A stretch of 64,000 nucleotides of DNA from Actinomadura parmotrematis (GCF_019458805.1 NZ_JAIBOA010000001.1:496001-560000), one strand, 5' to 3'. Counted from the first letter of the stretch, positions 8,513 through 17,792 are shown. A program made the numbers and translations. Notes: generated by a model from the sequence alone, not told the origin.

Positions 8513-9475
8513 ATGCCCGACGACCCCGGGCTCCGGCCCGTCTTCGACCCCGCCCTGACCGCCCGCGACCGCGGGCTGCTCGCCGAGGATCCCGCCCGGC
8601 TCGTCCCCGCGCACCTGCCGGCGCCGGTCCGGGCCCGCCCGGCCCCGGCCGCCCGCGCCGCCGGGATCCCGCTGTTCGCGCTGTTCTACGGGGTGCTGCC
8701 CGGCGGCTGGTTCCACCTGTTCTTCACCGCCTCGCTCGACGAGGAGGACCCGTTCGGCCGGGTGCTGCGCTGGGGGCGGCTGCCGCTGCTCGCGATGATG
8801 CTGACGCCCGGCGTCCAGGTCGTCCTGCTGCTCTGCGGGCAGCGCGAGGCGGCGGCCGTCCTCGCCGCGGCGAGCTTCGCCGCCTGGTGCGCGGGCGCGG
8901 CGCGCGCCGCCCGCGAGCCGGCCGCCGCCCGCGCCGCCCGCGAGCTGCACGGCCGCTACCTGCTGCCCGCCGACCTGGACGGGCCGGCCGCCCGGCTCCT
9001 CGCCCGCGCCCAGCGCGCCGTCGACGCCGTCCTCGGCTCGGCGGCGCACCGCGCCGGGCTGCTCGACGCCGCCGGCAACGCCGCCGAGCTGCCCCGCGAG
9101 GAGTGGGAGATCGCCGGGACGCTCGCCGAGCACACCCGGCTGCGCCGCGAGCGCAGCGCCCGGGACGCCGGCCGGCTGAGCGCGCCGGTGCGCGAGCTGC
9201 TGCGGTCCCGGGACGCCGCGCTGGAGGCGTCGGTCCGCTCGGTGACCGCGCGGATCGCCGCGCTGGAGGACTACGCGCGCCGCGCCGCCGAGGCCGACGA
9301 CGCCTACCACGAGTGGCGCGTCCTGCAGGCGCTGCCCGAGCAGGACGCCCGGGACCGCGAGCTCCTCGCCCGCACCGTCCGCGACGACCTGGCCCGCGAC
9401 CGCATCGCCCGCCTCGCCGGCGACGCCCGCGCCGCCGCCGAGGCCCTCCGCGCCGCCGCCGACCCGCCGGACTAG
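8513..9475 (+). CDS. Hypothetical membrane-associated protein
   Basis: 320 residues, no family recognised. Residues about 48-68, 89-108 and 113-130 are hydrophobic and may span the membrane; the remaining C-terminal 180 residues are charged, Ala/Arg/Glu-rich and probably helical (coiled-coil-like around 230-300). ATG 8513 follows GGGAG. Its TAG stop overlaps the TAG stop of the convergent thioesterase in the sequence CTAG. Amino-acid composition matches a genuine high-GC gene; the opposite frames are shadows. Confidence 0.7.
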   Translation: MPDDPGLRPVFDPALTARDRGLLAEDPARLVPAHLPAPVRARPAPAARAAGIPLFALFYGVLPGGWFHLFFTASLDEEDPFGRVLRWGRLPLLAMMLTPGVQVVLLLCGQREAAAVLAAASFAAWCAGAARAAREPAAARAARELHGRYLLPADLDGPAARLLARAQRAVDAVLGSAAHRAGLLDAAGNAAELPREEWEIAGTLAEHTRLRRERSARDAGRLSAPVRELLRSRDAALEASVRSVTARIAALEDYARRAAEADDAYHEWRVLQALPEQDARDRELLARTVRDDLARDRIARLAGDARAAAEALRAAADPPD

Positions 9476-9957
9476 CGGGCCCGCTTCGGGACGATCATCG
9501 AGGAGAAGTCGGCGGTCGCGACGAGCGTGCCGGTGTCGTCGGTGACCGCGCAGTCGACGATGATGAGCTGCCGCCCGGCCCGCACCACCTCGGCGCGCGC
9601 GTGCACGGCCGCGCCGCGCGTCCGCGCCAGGTAGCGGACGTGCAGGTCGGCGGTGACGAGGGTGTGGGTGGTGTAGTCCAGGCCGCCGGCCCGCGCGGCG
9701 ATCGTGCCGCAGGTCTGGTCGATCAGCGTGGCGATCGCGCCGCCGTGCAGCGTCCCGGCGTGGTTCAGCGCGTCGGCCGCCACCGGCATGGAGACGAGGG
9801 CGTGCGCCGGCCCGAGCTCGACGATCTCCAGGGCGAGCATGGCGTTCAGCGGCGAGCCCTGGAACATCTCGCGCAGCGCCGCGCGCTCGGCGTCGGGCAT
9901 GTCCGCCACGCGGAGGAGCGGGTCGGACGGCGGCTCGGGGGCGGCACTCTGGGCCAT
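9472..9957 (-). CDS. Hotdog-fold thioesterase (PaaI/4HBT type)
   Basis: 161-residue acyl-CoA thioesterase-like protein. The hotdog core spans about residues 40-155; LNHAGTLHGGAIATLIDQTCG includes the HGG-x-D-like catalytic loop of PaaI-type enzymes. ATG 9957 is preceded by GGAGGT 7-8 bases away; the longer frame to 10029 lacks a site. Substrate unknown. It is convergent with the hypothetical gene before it and shares its stop tetranucleotide. Confidence 0.87.
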   Translation of the reverse strand: MAQSAAPEPPSDPLLRVADMPDAERAALREMFQGSPLNAMLALEIVELGPAHALVSMPVAADALNHAGTLHGGAIATLIDQTCGTIAARAGGLDYTTHTLVTADLHVRYLARTRGAAVHARAEVVRAGRQLIIVDCAVTDDTGTLVATADFSSMIVPKRAR

Positions 9958-10071
9958 GCGCGGACCTCCAGCGGGACGGGCGGGGACGGGCCGGGCCGAG
10001 TCTCGCACATCCGTGTGCACCCTACACATCGCGGGGCCGCCGCCCGCGCCTTCCCCCGCGCCTGGCGGGCG

Positions 10072-10914
10072 TCAGAAGAGGGTGGTCGGCTCGGGTTCGG
10101 GGAGGGGGTCGAGGGCGGGGACGCGGGCGCGGACGTCGGCGTGGAAGCGGCGGGCCAGGTCCAGGGCGTCGGCGTTGTCGGGGGTGTGGACGAAGACGGT
10201 GGGGGAGCGGCCCTCCTGTAGCCAGGCGGCGACGCGCTCGGTCCAGAAGGCCCAGCCCTGGACCGTCAGGTCGGCGTCGTCGCGGCCGAGGTAGCGGACG
10301 ATCGGGCGGGCGGTGAGGGCGCGCGAGCGGCGCGGCAGGCGGGGCTTCTTCGTCCACGCCTCGCGCTCGGCGTCGCTGGTGGGGGTGCGCTCGAACAGCA
10401 CGACGGTGTCGAAGGGCACCCACTCGGTGTCCAGCGGGGCGAGGACGCGCTCCAGGGCGGTCGCGGCGCGCTCGTCCTCGAAGAAGGCGGGGTGCCGGAC
10501 CTCGACGGCGCGGCGGTGCCCGCCGGGCAGGCGCCGCAGGAACGCGGCGAGGGCGCCGAGGTCGTTCGGGCCGAACGAGCCGGGGAGCTGCACCCAGAGC
10601 GCCTCGGTGCGCGGCCCGAGCGGCTCGATGGCGCGCAGGAACGCGCCGAGCTCGGCGTCCCCGCCGGTGAGGCGCCGGTCGTGGGTGACGGTCCGCGGCA
10701 GCTTCGGCAGGAACCGGAAGTCCTCCCCGGTCTGCCGCGCCCACGACTCGACGGTGGCGCGCGCCGGGGTGGCGTAGAAGGTCGTGTTGCCCTCGACGGC
10801 GTTGCACCACTCGGCGTAGGCGCGCAGCCGCTCGCCGGCCGGCAGCGGATGGGGCAGGTACCGCTTCTGCCACGGTGCGTGCTGCCACATCGCGCATCCC
10901 ACATGAAGCCGCAT
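10072..10914 (-). CDS. DUF72 (YecE-like) protein
   Basis: 280 residues matching the DUF72 TIM-barrel family: MRLHVGCAMW at the start (G-x-x-W theme), YAEWCNAVEGNTTFYATP, FLPKLPRTVTHDRRL and the VEVRHPAFF segment. Function of the family is unknown. The ribosome site is weak. Divergent from the FetB-like gene at 10973, separated by 58 bases which must hold both promoters. Confidence 0.88.
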   Translation of the reverse strand: MRLHVGCAMWQHAPWQKRYLPHPLPAGERLRAYAEWCNAVEGNTTFYATPARATVESWARQTGEDFRFLPKLPRTVTHDRRLTGGDAELGAFLRAIEPLGPRTEALWVQLPGSFGPNDLGALAAFLRRLPGGHRRAVEVRHPAFFEDERAATALERVLAPLDTEWVPFDTVVLFERTPTSDAEREAWTKKPRLPRRSRALTARPIVRYLGRDDADLTVQGWAFWTERVAAWLQEGRSPTVFVHTPDNADALDLARRFHADVRARVPALDPLPEPEPTTLF

Positions 10915-10972
10915 GCCCCGACGCTACTGGAATCGGTATCCTGCGCGGGCCGTTGGAAGAAGAGGGGCGGGC

Positions 10973-11701
10973 GTGCAGGGACTCTTTCCCTTGGGGGCGC
11001 CGCTCGCCGCCGTCCTCGTCCTGCTGCTGCTGGCGAGCGCGGTGGTCTGCTGGGTGGCGGAGCTGGGGCATGCGCGGGCCGTGCTCGCGGCGGGGGGCCG
11101 GGCGGTCCTGCAACTGGCCGTCGTCTCGCTCCTGATCGGGCGGGCCGTGCAGTCCCTCGGCTGGACGGCCCTGTTCATCGCGCTGATGTACGCGGTGGCG
11201 TCCTGGACGGCGCGCTCCAGGCTCGGGCGGGCGTCCTGGACCTGGATGCCGATCGCGGCGGGCACCCAGCCGGTGCTGTGGCTGCTGCTCGGCACCGGGG
11301 TCCTGCCCGCCCGGGGCGTCGCGCTGATCCCGGTGGCCGGGATCCTGATCGGCGGGACGATGACCGCCACCGTCCTCAGCGGCCGGCGGTGCCGGGAGGA
11401 GCTGCGGACGCGGGCCGGGGAGGTCGAGGCGGCCCTCGCGATCGGGCTGGGCACGCGGCAGGCCGTCCTGGAGATCTGCCGCCCGTCGGCGTCCGGGGCG
11501 CTGCTGCCGGTCCTCGACCAGACCCGCACGGTCGGCCTGGTCACCCTGCCGGGCGCCTTCGTCGGCATGCTGCTCGGCGGCGCGTCCGCCGCGCAGGCCG
11601 CGGCCGCCCAGCTCGTCGTCTCGGCGGGCCTGCTGGCGGCGGAGGCCGTCGCGATCGCCGTCACGCTCGAACTGGTCGCGCGCCGCCCGCGGCCCGCGTG
11701 A
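10973..11701 (+). CDS. FetB/UPF0014-family ABC permease
   Basis: 242-residue membrane protein with about seven hydrophobic segments, typical of FetB, the permease linked to iron export and oxidative-stress resistance in E. coli. The conserved cytoplasmic stretch GGTMTATVLSGRR and the later VGLVTLPGAFVGMLLGG are present. GTG 10973 follows AAGAAGAGGGG. In E. coli the ATPase gene fetA is adjacent; none is visible here, so the partner must be encoded elsewhere. Confidence 0.85.
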   Translation: MQGLFPLGAPLAAVLVLLLLASAVVCWVAELGHARAVLAAGGRAVLQLAVVSLLIGRAVQSLGWTALFIALMYAVASWTARSRLGRASWTWMPIAAGTQPVLWLLLGTGVLPARGVALIPVAGILIGGTMTATVLSGRRCREELRTRAGEVEAALAIGLGTRQAVLEICRPSASGALLPVLDQTRTVGLVTLPGAFVGMLLGGASAAQAAAAQLVVSAGLLAAEAVAIAVTLELVARRPRPA

Positions 11702-11820
11702 GACGGCGCGGTGTTTCCGTTTTACAACGTATTTACCTTCTGTCCTGGACAGGGCCATCTTGTCCGGAGAGGGTGCGGGCGTAGCACCGCTCCCGCTCCC
11801 CCGCCAAGGAGGCCGTGCCC

Positions 11821-12219
11821 ATGCAGCGCTCCCGCCCGTCCTGGACCCGCCGGATCACCGTCACGGTGGCCGCCGCCGCGTCGATCGGCGGCGCCGTCGC
11901 CGTGCCCGCCGAGGCCACCGTCTACTCGTCCTGCACCCTGTCCACCTGCTCGGCCGGCCGGTCGGCGGCGACGACCTGGGCGGCCAAGGGATGGCCCTCC
12001 ACCAAGGGCTGGTACTCCTGGCCGGACGGCGAGTACAACTACACCGGCGGCGTCTACCACAACTACGACGGCCAGCTCCCGGCGGGCGCGACCTACCACG
12101 AGTACGACGTGTACTCGCGGGCCAAGGGCGCCGCGCGCGACGCCTACCGGGTGATCCACAGCAGCACCGGCGCGGTGTACTTCACGCCGGACCACTACGC
12201 CGACTTCTACAAGCTCTGA
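11821..12219 (+). CDS. Secreted guanyl-type ribonuclease (RNase Sa/barnase fold)
   Basis: 132 residues: an Arg-rich signal peptide (about 1-33, cleavage near AEA-T) followed by a mature domain aligning with Streptomyces RNase Sa: TYHEYDV holds the catalytic Glu94, Arg106/Arg110 match the phosphate-binding arginines, and PDHY holds catalytic His125. It would cleave RNA 3' of guanosine outside the cell. Only Cys38 and Cys43 occur, close together, unlike the long disulfide of RNase Sa. ATG 11821 lies 8 bases after AAGGAGG; GTG 11815 is too close. No barstar-like inhibitor gene is adjacent, as expected for an exported enzyme. Confidence 0.87.
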   Translation: MQRSRPSWTRRITVTVAAAASIGGAVAVPAEATVYSSCTLSTCSAGRSAATTWAAKGWPSTKGWYSWPDGEYNYTGGVYHNYDGQLPAGATYHEYDVYSRAKGAARDAYRVIHSSTGAVYFTPDHYADFYKL

Positions 12220-12238
12220 GAGGCCCCCGCGCCGCGCT

Positions 12239-12256
12239 CGGCCGCCCCGGCGGCCG
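12239..12256 (+). terminator. Hairpin after RNase gene
   Basis: A 7-bp GC stem with a 4-base loop begins 20 bases after the RNase stop. Short, without a U-tract; modest support. Confidence 0.4.
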
Positions 12257-12345
12257 GGCCGGTTCCGCGGACCCAATATGGTTTGCCCGAAAAGTCGGGG
12301 AGGCGGCATCCTGGCCTGATCGTCCGCGCAGGTCAGGGGTAGCGC

Positions 12346-13014
12346 ATGTTCTTCGGCGTCGTCGACATCTGGACGTTCACGGCCGGGGCCTTCTTCATCA
12401 TCATCCTGCCCGGCCCGAACTCGATGTACGTGCTGAGCACCGCCGCCCGCCACGGGATCGGCACGGGCTACCGGGCCGCCCTCGGCGTCTTCACCGGCGA
12501 CACGCTCCTCATGGTGCTCGCCGCGACCGGCGCCGCCTCGCTGCTGCGGTCGGCCCCGGCGGTGTTCACCGCGATCAAGTGGGCGGGCGCCGCCTACCTG
12601 GCCGTCCTCGGCGCCCGGATGATCTACGCGACGGTCCGCGGGCGGCGGCGCCGGGGCGCCGCGCCGGACCCCGCGCCCGCGGCGGCGGGCGCGGCGGCGG
12701 AGCCCGCGACCGTCCGCCCGTACCGCAAGGCGCTCCTGCTCTGCCTGCTGAACCCCAAGGCGATCCTGTTCTTCGCGGCGTTCTTCGTCCAGTTCGTCGA
12801 CCCCGGCTACGGGACGCCCGCCCTGCCGTTCGTCGTCCTCGGCCTCATCGTGCAGGCGTTCAGCCTCGCCCACCTGTCGGCGCTGATCTTCGGCGGCGCG
12901 TTCCTGGTCCGCTGGTTCCGCGGCCGCAGGCGCCTCGCCGCCTTCGCCACCGGCGCCGTCGGCGCGCTGTTCGTCAGCTTCGCCGTGAAGCTCGGGACGG
13001 CGTCCGCGGGCTGA
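12346..13014 (+). CDS. LysE-family exporter
   Basis: 222-residue membrane protein with six hydrophobic segments. The family signature PGPNSMYV(L) lies at about residues 25-32 and the second conserved stretch, KALLLCLLNPKAILFF, at about 128-143. LysE/RhtB proteins export amino acids or related small compounds; substrate not assignable. Ribosome site AGGGGT is weak. Convergent with the cupin gene, 3 bases apart. Confidence 0.9.
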   Translation: MFFGVVDIWTFTAGAFFIIILPGPNSMYVLSTAARHGIGTGYRAALGVFTGDTLLMVLAATGAASLLRSAPAVFTAIKWAGAAYLAVLGARMIYATVRGRRRRGAAPDPAPAAAGAAAEPATVRPYRKALLLCLLNPKAILFFAAFFVQFVDPGYGTPALPFVVLGLIVQAFSLAHLSALIFGGAFLVRWFRGRRRLAAFATGAVGALFVSFAVKLGTASAG

Positions 13015-13017
13015 GCG

Positions 13018-13428
13018 CTAGTCGCGGCCCATGAGGTCCTCGGCCGACAGGTGCTCGACCGTCACGCCGGTCTCGGTGAACGTCCGCGTCACCGTGCCCG
13101 AGGTGTAGACCCACAGGATCCGCAGCGGCGTGTCCCCGACGTTGCGGAACAGGTGCGGGATCGGCGAGGGGATGTAGGTGGTGTCGTAGCGGGCGAGCCG
13201 GGTGGCCTCGCCGTCCACCAGGACCTCGGCGTCGCCGTCGAGGACGGTGACGTGCTCGTCGCAGTTGTGCGAGTGCAGCGGGGCGCCCGAGCCGACCGGG
13301 TAGACGCTGATGCCGCTGGTGATCCGGTTCTCGCCGGCCGCCGCCGGAGTGGTGACCAGCGGTGTGGTGACGACCGACCCGCCCCGGTCCAGCGGCGGCA
13401 CCTCCGCCGCCTTGATGATCACAGTCAT
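13018..13428 (-). CDS. Cupin-domain protein
   Basis: 136-residue single cupin barrel. The first motif is [19 protein letters not shown] (His-x-His then Glu-like ligands), the second [19 protein letters not shown]. Such proteins bind a metal and either catalyse small-molecule reactions or sense ligands. Start at ATG 13428 after a G-rich site; the longer frame would run through the intergenic region. It lies divergent from the catabolic island and might belong to it, but nothing in the sequence proves that. Confidence 0.85.
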   Translation of the reverse strand: MTVIIKAAEVPPLDRGGSVVTTPLVTTPAAAGENRITSGISVYPVGSGAPLHSHNCDEHVTVLDGDAEVLVDGEATRLARYDTTYIPSPIPHLFRNVGDTPLRILWVYTSGTVTRTFTETGVTVEHLSAEDLMGRD

Positions 13429-13582
13429 GGTGCCCCGCCTCTCGCCTGGTCCGACACCGCCCGAGCCTAGATCCGCGCCCGGGGTGATGGGCGTCACGAG
13501 AAGTGCACCCTTACCTTGCATGGAGCGATCTGTGTTCGGGCCCGGCCGAGCAGTACGTTCTGGCGAAACCACCCCATTCCGA

Positions 13583-13596
13583 GTGATCGGGATCAC
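13583..13596. promoter_or_regulatory. GTGA-N6-TCAC dyad, copy A
   Basis: GTGATC-GG-GATCAC, perfect 6-bp arms, 21 bases before the ATG of the carboxymuconolactone decarboxylase-like gene that heads the importer operon. Related dyads occur at 17722-17735 and 18812-18825. Spacing of half-sites equals that of CRP-family sites. Confidence 0.5.
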
Positions 13597-13616
13597 ACGA
13601 CAAGGGTTCGGTCGCC

Positions 13617-14204
13617 ATGAGACTTCCCATCATCGCCCCCGACGAGATGAACGAACGGCAGCGGGAGATCGGTGCGCGGATCGCGGGGCGCCGTGGAGCT
13701 GTCCGCGGCCCGTTCCGCGTCTGGCTGCACAGCCCGGAGCTGTGCGAGCGCGTCGAGTCGCTCGGGGCCTTCGTCCGTTTCGAGTCCAGCCTGCCGCTCC
13801 GGCTGCGCGAGCTGTCGCTGCTGATGGCCGCCCGTCATTGGGACGCCCAGTACTCCTGGAACGCCCACGTGGACAAGGCCGTCGAGGCCGGCATCCCGGC
13901 CGCGGCGGTCCGGGCGATCGCCGAGCGCCGCGAGCCGGAGTTCGAGCGGGACGAGGACGCCGCCTTCCACCGCTTCTGCCACGAGCTGCTGGAGGAGCAC
14001 TTCGTCACCGAGGACACCTTCCGCGCCGCCGAGAAGCACTTCGGGCCGCAGGGCCTCGTCGACGCCGTCGGCTCGCTCGGCAACTTCAGCATGCTCGGCA
14101 TGTGCCTGAACGCCTTCCAGGTCGACCTGCAGCCCGACCGCACCCCGCCCTTCCCCGACGTCCGCGGCTACGAGCGGGTCGAGGTGCCCGAGGAGCCGCG
14201 GTGA
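13617..14204 (+). CDS. Carboxymuconolactone decarboxylase-family protein (AhpD-like)
   Basis: 195 residues of the all-helical CMD/AhpD fold. The active-site helix region reads [23 protein letters not shown], so the Cys-x-x-Cys pair of AhpD peroxidase-reductases is absent (Trp/Tyr region instead), while the His of NAHV remains; thus a lactone decarboxylase-like or other catabolic role is more likely than redox. First gene of the importer operon: its TGA overlaps the GTG of the ATPase gene (GTGA). Role in the pathway is inferred only from position. Confidence 0.83.
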   Translation: MRLPIIAPDEMNERQREIGARIAGRRGAVRGPFRVWLHSPELCERVESLGAFVRFESSLPLRLRELSLLMAARHWDAQYSWNAHVDKAVEAGIPAAAVRAIAERREPEFERDEDAAFHRFCHELLEEHFVTEDTFRAAEKHFGPQGLVDAVGSLGNFSMLGMCLNAFQVDLQPDRTPPFPDVRGYERVEVPEEPR

Positions 14205-15733
14205 CCGCGGTGCGGGCCGATCGGGAGACCGCCGCCGGCAGCGGGACCGGTGCGGTCATCGAGGTCCGCGGGGTCAGCAAGAGCTTCGGCGGCGCGGCCG
14301 CGCTGAAGGACGTCAGCCTGTCGCTGCGGCCCGGCGAGATCCACGCGCTCATGGGCATGAACGGCGCCGGCAAGTCGACGCTGGTGCAGATCCTGTCGGG
14401 GGCGCAGAACCCCGACGCGGGGCACCTGGAGATCGACGGCCGGTCGCACGGCGTGCTCGGCCCGCGGCGGGCGCGCCGGCTCGGCATCTCCACCGTCCCG
14501 CAGCGCCGCGAGCTGGTCATGAGCCTCACCGTGGCCGAGAACATCATGCTCGGCGCGCTGCCCGCGCGCGGCTCGCTGGTGCGCTGGCGGTCGGTGGCGG
14601 CCGAGGCGCGCGCCGCGCTCGCCCGCCTCGGCGTCGACATCGACCCCGCCGTCGAGGCCGGGACGCTCACCGTCGCCGAGCAGACGATGGTCGAGGTGGC
14701 CCGCGAGGTCCGCCGCGGCGGCCGGGTGCTCATCCTGGACGAGCCGACCGCCTGCCTCGGCGCCGAGGCGGCCGAGCAGATCCGCGCCATGGTGCGGCGG
14801 CTCCGCGACGGCGGCATGGCGATCGTCTACATCTCCCACCACATCGACGAGGTGCTCGGCCTCGCCGACCGCATCACCGTGCTGCGCGACGGCGCGGTGG
14901 TGGCGAGCCGCGGGCCGGGGGAGAGCGACGAGGACGGCCTCGTCCGCGACATGGTCGGCCGCGACGTGGTGTCGCGGCGGCCCGAGCGCACCGCCCGGCT
15001 CGGCGAGGTCGGCCTCGGCCTGCGCGGCCTCGGCGACGGCCGGTTCGTGGACGGCCTGGACGTGCAGGTCCGCAAGGGGGAGATCGTCGCGGTGCTCGGC
15101 CCGGCCGGCGACGCCCAGTCGCGGCTGTTCGACGTGCTGTCGGGGCGCCGCCGGCCGGACCGCGGCGCCCTGGAGGTGGACGGGACGCGCGTCCCCTTCG
15201 GCCGGATCGGGCGGTCGCTCGCCAGCGGCCTGCGCTGCGTCACCGGCGACCGCCGCGCCCTCGGCCTCGTCCCCGGCCTCACCGTGGACGAGAACCTGCT
15301 GCTCGCCCAGGACCGGCTGGACCGGCGCCGGCTGCACCGCCGGGGCGGGCTGTCGCGCCGCGCGGCGCCGCTCCGCGACGACTACCGGGTCGTGTCGCTC
15401 GCCCGCAACCCGCCGGTGGACCGGCTGTCGGGCGGCAACCAGCAGAAGGTGCTGCTCGCCAAGTGGCTCGCCACCGGCCCGGCGGCCTGCTTCCTGGAGG
15501 ACCCGACCAACGGCGTGGACGTCGCCGCGATGGCCGACATCCACGTGCTGATCGACGCGCTCGCCGAGCAGGGGGTGGCCGTGCTGCTCGCCTCCTCCTC
15601 CGCCGAGGAGGTGATGCGCCTCGCCGACCGCGTGATCGTCGTCCGGGACGGGCGCCCGGTCGCCGAGTACGAGATCGAGAAAATCACGCGCGACGAGCTG
15701 ATCGCCGCCGTCCTAGGAGGAGGACTCTCGTGA
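14201..15733 (+). CDS. Ribose-type ABC importer, ATP-binding protein (RbsA-like, two domains)
   Basis: 510 residues with two fused nucleotide-binding domains, as in RbsA/XylG. Domain 1 has an intact Walker A (GMNGAGKST, near residue 52) and the family's divergent signature LTVAEQ; domain 2 has a degenerate Walker A (GPAGDAQSR) but a good LSGGNQQKV signature. This asymmetry is normal in the carbohydrate-uptake-2 family. It would power uptake of a sugar or sugar-like small compound, here probably the substrate of the downstream enzymes. GTG 14201 overlaps the previous stop; the next gene overlaps its own. Confidence 0.92.
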   Translation: MTAVRADRETAAGSGTGAVIEVRGVSKSFGGAAALKDVSLSLRPGEIHALMGMNGAGKSTLVQILSGAQNPDAGHLEIDGRSHGVLGPRRARRLGISTVPQRRELVMSLTVAENIMLGALPARGSLVRWRSVAAEARAALARLGVDIDPAVEAGTLTVAEQTMVEVAREVRRGGRVLILDEPTACLGAEAAEQIRAMVRRLRDGGMAIVYISHHIDEVLGLADRITVLRDGAVVASRGPGESDEDGLVRDMVGRDVVSRRPERTARLGEVGLGLRGLGDGRFVDGLDVQVRKGEIVAVLGPAGDAQSRLFDVLSGRRRPDRGALEVDGTRVPFGRIGRSLASGLRCVTGDRRALGLVPGLTVDENLLLAQDRLDRRRLHRRGGLSRRAAPLRDDYRVVSLARNPPVDRLSGGNQQKVLLAKWLATGPAACFLEDPTNGVDVAAMADIHVLIDALAEQGVAVLLASSSAEEVMRLADRVIVVRDGRPVAEYEIEKITRDELIAAVLGGGLS

Positions 15734-16743
15734 GCATCGACGCTCCCGTCGGCACCGGCGGCGGCACCGGCGGCACCGCGGCCGGCGCCCGCCCGGCCCG
15801 GCGGCGCGGCCTGCCGGCCCTGCACGCGGTCCCGCACGCCGGACTCCTTCTCGTGCTGGCGCTGCTGGTGGTGTTCGCCAGCGTGCGCACCGACGCCTTC
15901 CTCACCTCCACGAACCTGCTGAACGTGCTGCGGCAGGTCAGCGTCGTGTCGGTGATCGCGGCGGGGCTGACGCTGCTCATGACCGCGGGCGGCATGGACT
16001 TCTCCATGGGCAGCAACGTCGCGGTGAACACGGCCGTCGCCGCGCAGCTGCTCGCGCACGGGCACCCCGTCTGGCAGGCCGTCGCGGTGTCGATGGCGCT
16101 GTCGACCGGCATCGGCCTGGTGAACGGGCTGGTGGTCACCTACACCTCGGTCGCCCCGTTCGTCGCGACGCTGGCCGCCGCGACGCTGCTGGACGGCGTC
16201 GCGCTGCTGGTCATCAACGGGCTGAGCATCTCCATCGGCACCAAGCTGACCGCGCTCGGCGACGCCACCACCCTCGGCCTGCCGAACCTGCTGCTCGTGG
16301 CGCTGGCGGTGCTCGCCGCCACCGCCGTCGTGATGCGCTGGACGACCTTCGGCCGGGACGCCTTCGCGATCGGCGGCAACGAGGACGTGGCCCGCCTCAG
16401 CGGCATCCGCGTCGCCCTCGACAAGCTCGTCCTCTACGCGCTCGCGGGCGCGCTGTCCGGCCTCGCCGGGATCATGCTGCTGGCCCGGCTCGGCGCGAGC
16501 AGCCCCGGCACCGGCGGCCTCACCCTGCAGCTCACCGCCGTCGCCGCGGTCGTCATCGGCGGCACCTCGCTCGCCGGCGGCCGCGGGACGGTGCTCGGCA
16601 CCGTCCTCGGCGTGCTGCTGCTCGGCACCGTCAACAACACCCTCAACCTCCTGCAGATCTCCAGCTACTACCAGCAGATCGCGGTCGGCGCCGTCCTGCT
16701 CGTCGCGGCCATCGCCAACCTCCTCCAGCAGCGCCGGCACTGA
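15730..16743 (+). CDS. Ribose-type ABC importer, permease (RbsC-like)
   Basis: 337-residue membrane component, about eight to ten hydrophobic segments after an N-terminal Gly/Arg-rich cytoplasmic stretch. Typical family features: TAGGMDFSMGSNVAVN near the first third, the VARLSGIRV cytoplasmic loop which contacts the ATPase, and AVVIGGTSLAGGRGTVLGT. GTG 15730 overlaps the upstream stop (GTGA) and has a strong AGGAGGAGG site. Works with the ATPase before it and the lipoprotein after it. Confidence 0.92.
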   Translation: MSIDAPVGTGGGTGGTAAGARPARRRGLPALHAVPHAGLLLVLALLVVFASVRTDAFLTSTNLLNVLRQVSVVSVIAAGLTLLMTAGGMDFSMGSNVAVNTAVAAQLLAHGHPVWQAVAVSMALSTGIGLVNGLVVTYTSVAPFVATLAAATLLDGVALLVINGLSISIGTKLTALGDATTLGLPNLLLVALAVLAATAVVMRWTTFGRDAFAIGGNEDVARLSGIRVALDKLVLYALAGALSGLAGIMLLARLGASSPGTGGLTLQLTAVAAVVIGGTSLAGGRGTVLGTVLGVLLLGTVNNTLNLLQISSYYQQIAVGAVLLVAAIANLLQQRRH

Positions 16744-16786
16744 GTCCCGCCCCCCACCCCAGACCCACCCTGAAAGGCAGCACCCC

Positions 16787-17725
16787 ATGCCCCGACACCT
16801 GCGACCCCTCGGCGCGCTCGCCGCCGCCGCCACCTGCGCGGCCCTGCTGAGCGCCTGCGACTCCGGCGCGTCCGGCGACGGCACGACCACGCTCGGCTTC
16901 GTCAACGGCGCCAACACCGAGTTCCACACCTGCCTGCAGAAGGCCGTCACCAGCCAGGCGAGCGCGTCCGGCGCCAAGGTGATCACCGCCAACTCCCAGC
17001 AGAACCCGGCGACCGAGCTGTCCAACATCGAGGACATGATCTCCCGCCAGGTGGACGCGCTGATCGTGCAGACGGTCAACGTGGACGCGCTGAAGGGCGA
17101 CATCGCCAAGGCGCGGAGCGCCAAGATCCCGATCTTCCTGACCTCGGTGATCAGCTCCGACACCACCGACATCCTCGGCGCCGTCGTGGTCGACCTGCCG
17201 AAGGTCGGCGCCCTGGACGCCGGCTGGGTCGGCAAGGACGCGGCCGGCGCCCCGGCCGAGGCCGGCGTGATCGCCGGCGCCCCCGGCGCCGCCTCCGACC
17301 TGCTGGTGAAGGGCTTCACCGGCGCGCTGCCGGCCAACGTCAAGGTGGTCGCCAACCAGCCGGGCATGTTCGTGCGGGCCAAGGCCCAGGACGTCGCCGA
17401 GAACATGATCCAGGCGCACCCGAACCTGAAGTACGCCTTCGTCGCCAACGAGGACATGGCCTTCGGTGCGCTGCAGGCGTTCAAGGCGGCCGGCAAGAAC
17501 GTCGAGATCGTGACGGTGAACGGCACCGACGAGGGGCTCGCCGCGGTCAAGGACGGCCGGTTCGCCGCGACCGTCGCCAACTCCGCGACCGTCACCGGGC
17601 AGCTCGCGGTGAAGAACGCGGTGGCGCTGCTGAAGAAGCAGGCCGCCCCCAAGATCGCGAACACCCCGATCTCGCTGATCACTCAGGAGAATCTCAGCTC
17701 CGCCCCGCAGTATTGCCTCAAGTGA
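16787..17725 (+). CDS. Ribose-type ABC importer, substrate-binding lipoprotein
   Basis: 312 residues. Signal peptide with lipobox LLSAC (Cys24), then a periplasmic-binding type I fold: NGANTEFHTCLQKAV, DALIVQTVNVDA and the EIVTVNGTDEGLAAV strand-loop typical of RbsB-like proteins. It would be membrane-anchored outside the cell and deliver the ligand to the permease. Ligand unknown. 43 bases after the permease gene; its stop overlaps a GTGA-N6-TCAC dyad. Confidence 0.9.
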   Translation: MPRHLRPLGALAAAATCAALLSACDSGASGDGTTTLGFVNGANTEFHTCLQKAVTSQASASGAKVITANSQQNPATELSNIEDMISRQVDALIVQTVNVDALKGDIAKARSAKIPIFLTSVISSDTTDILGAVVVDLPKVGALDAGWVGKDAAGAPAEAGVIAGAPGAASDLLVKGFTGALPANVKVVANQPGMFVRAKAQDVAENMIQAHPNLKYAFVANEDMAFGALQAFKAAGKNVEIVTVNGTDEGLAAVKDGRFAATVANSATVTGQLAVKNAVALLKKQAAPKIANTPISLITQENLSSAPQYCLK

Positions 17726-17735
17726 CCCCGATCAC
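17722..17735. promoter_or_regulatory. GTGA-N6-TCAC dyad, copy B
   Basis: GTGACC-CC-GATCAC overlapping the stop codon of the binding-protein gene, 57 bases before the lysR GTG. On the other strand it differs from copy A at one base. Confidence 0.45.
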
Positions 17736-17792
17736 GTAGATAAGGGACGTCCGAAAAGAGAACTCTGTCCCCACCGAAACCCGGAGGAGCCC

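Noticed and set aside
11702..12345. Toxin-antitoxin pair with the barnase-like RNase
   Set aside because: The RNase has a signal peptide, and no barstar-like small acidic gene lies on either strand beside it.
13018..13428. Cupin as first gene of the catabolic island
   Set aside because: It is on the other strand and faces away from the importer; no shared dyad lies close to its own start, so membership cannot be supported.
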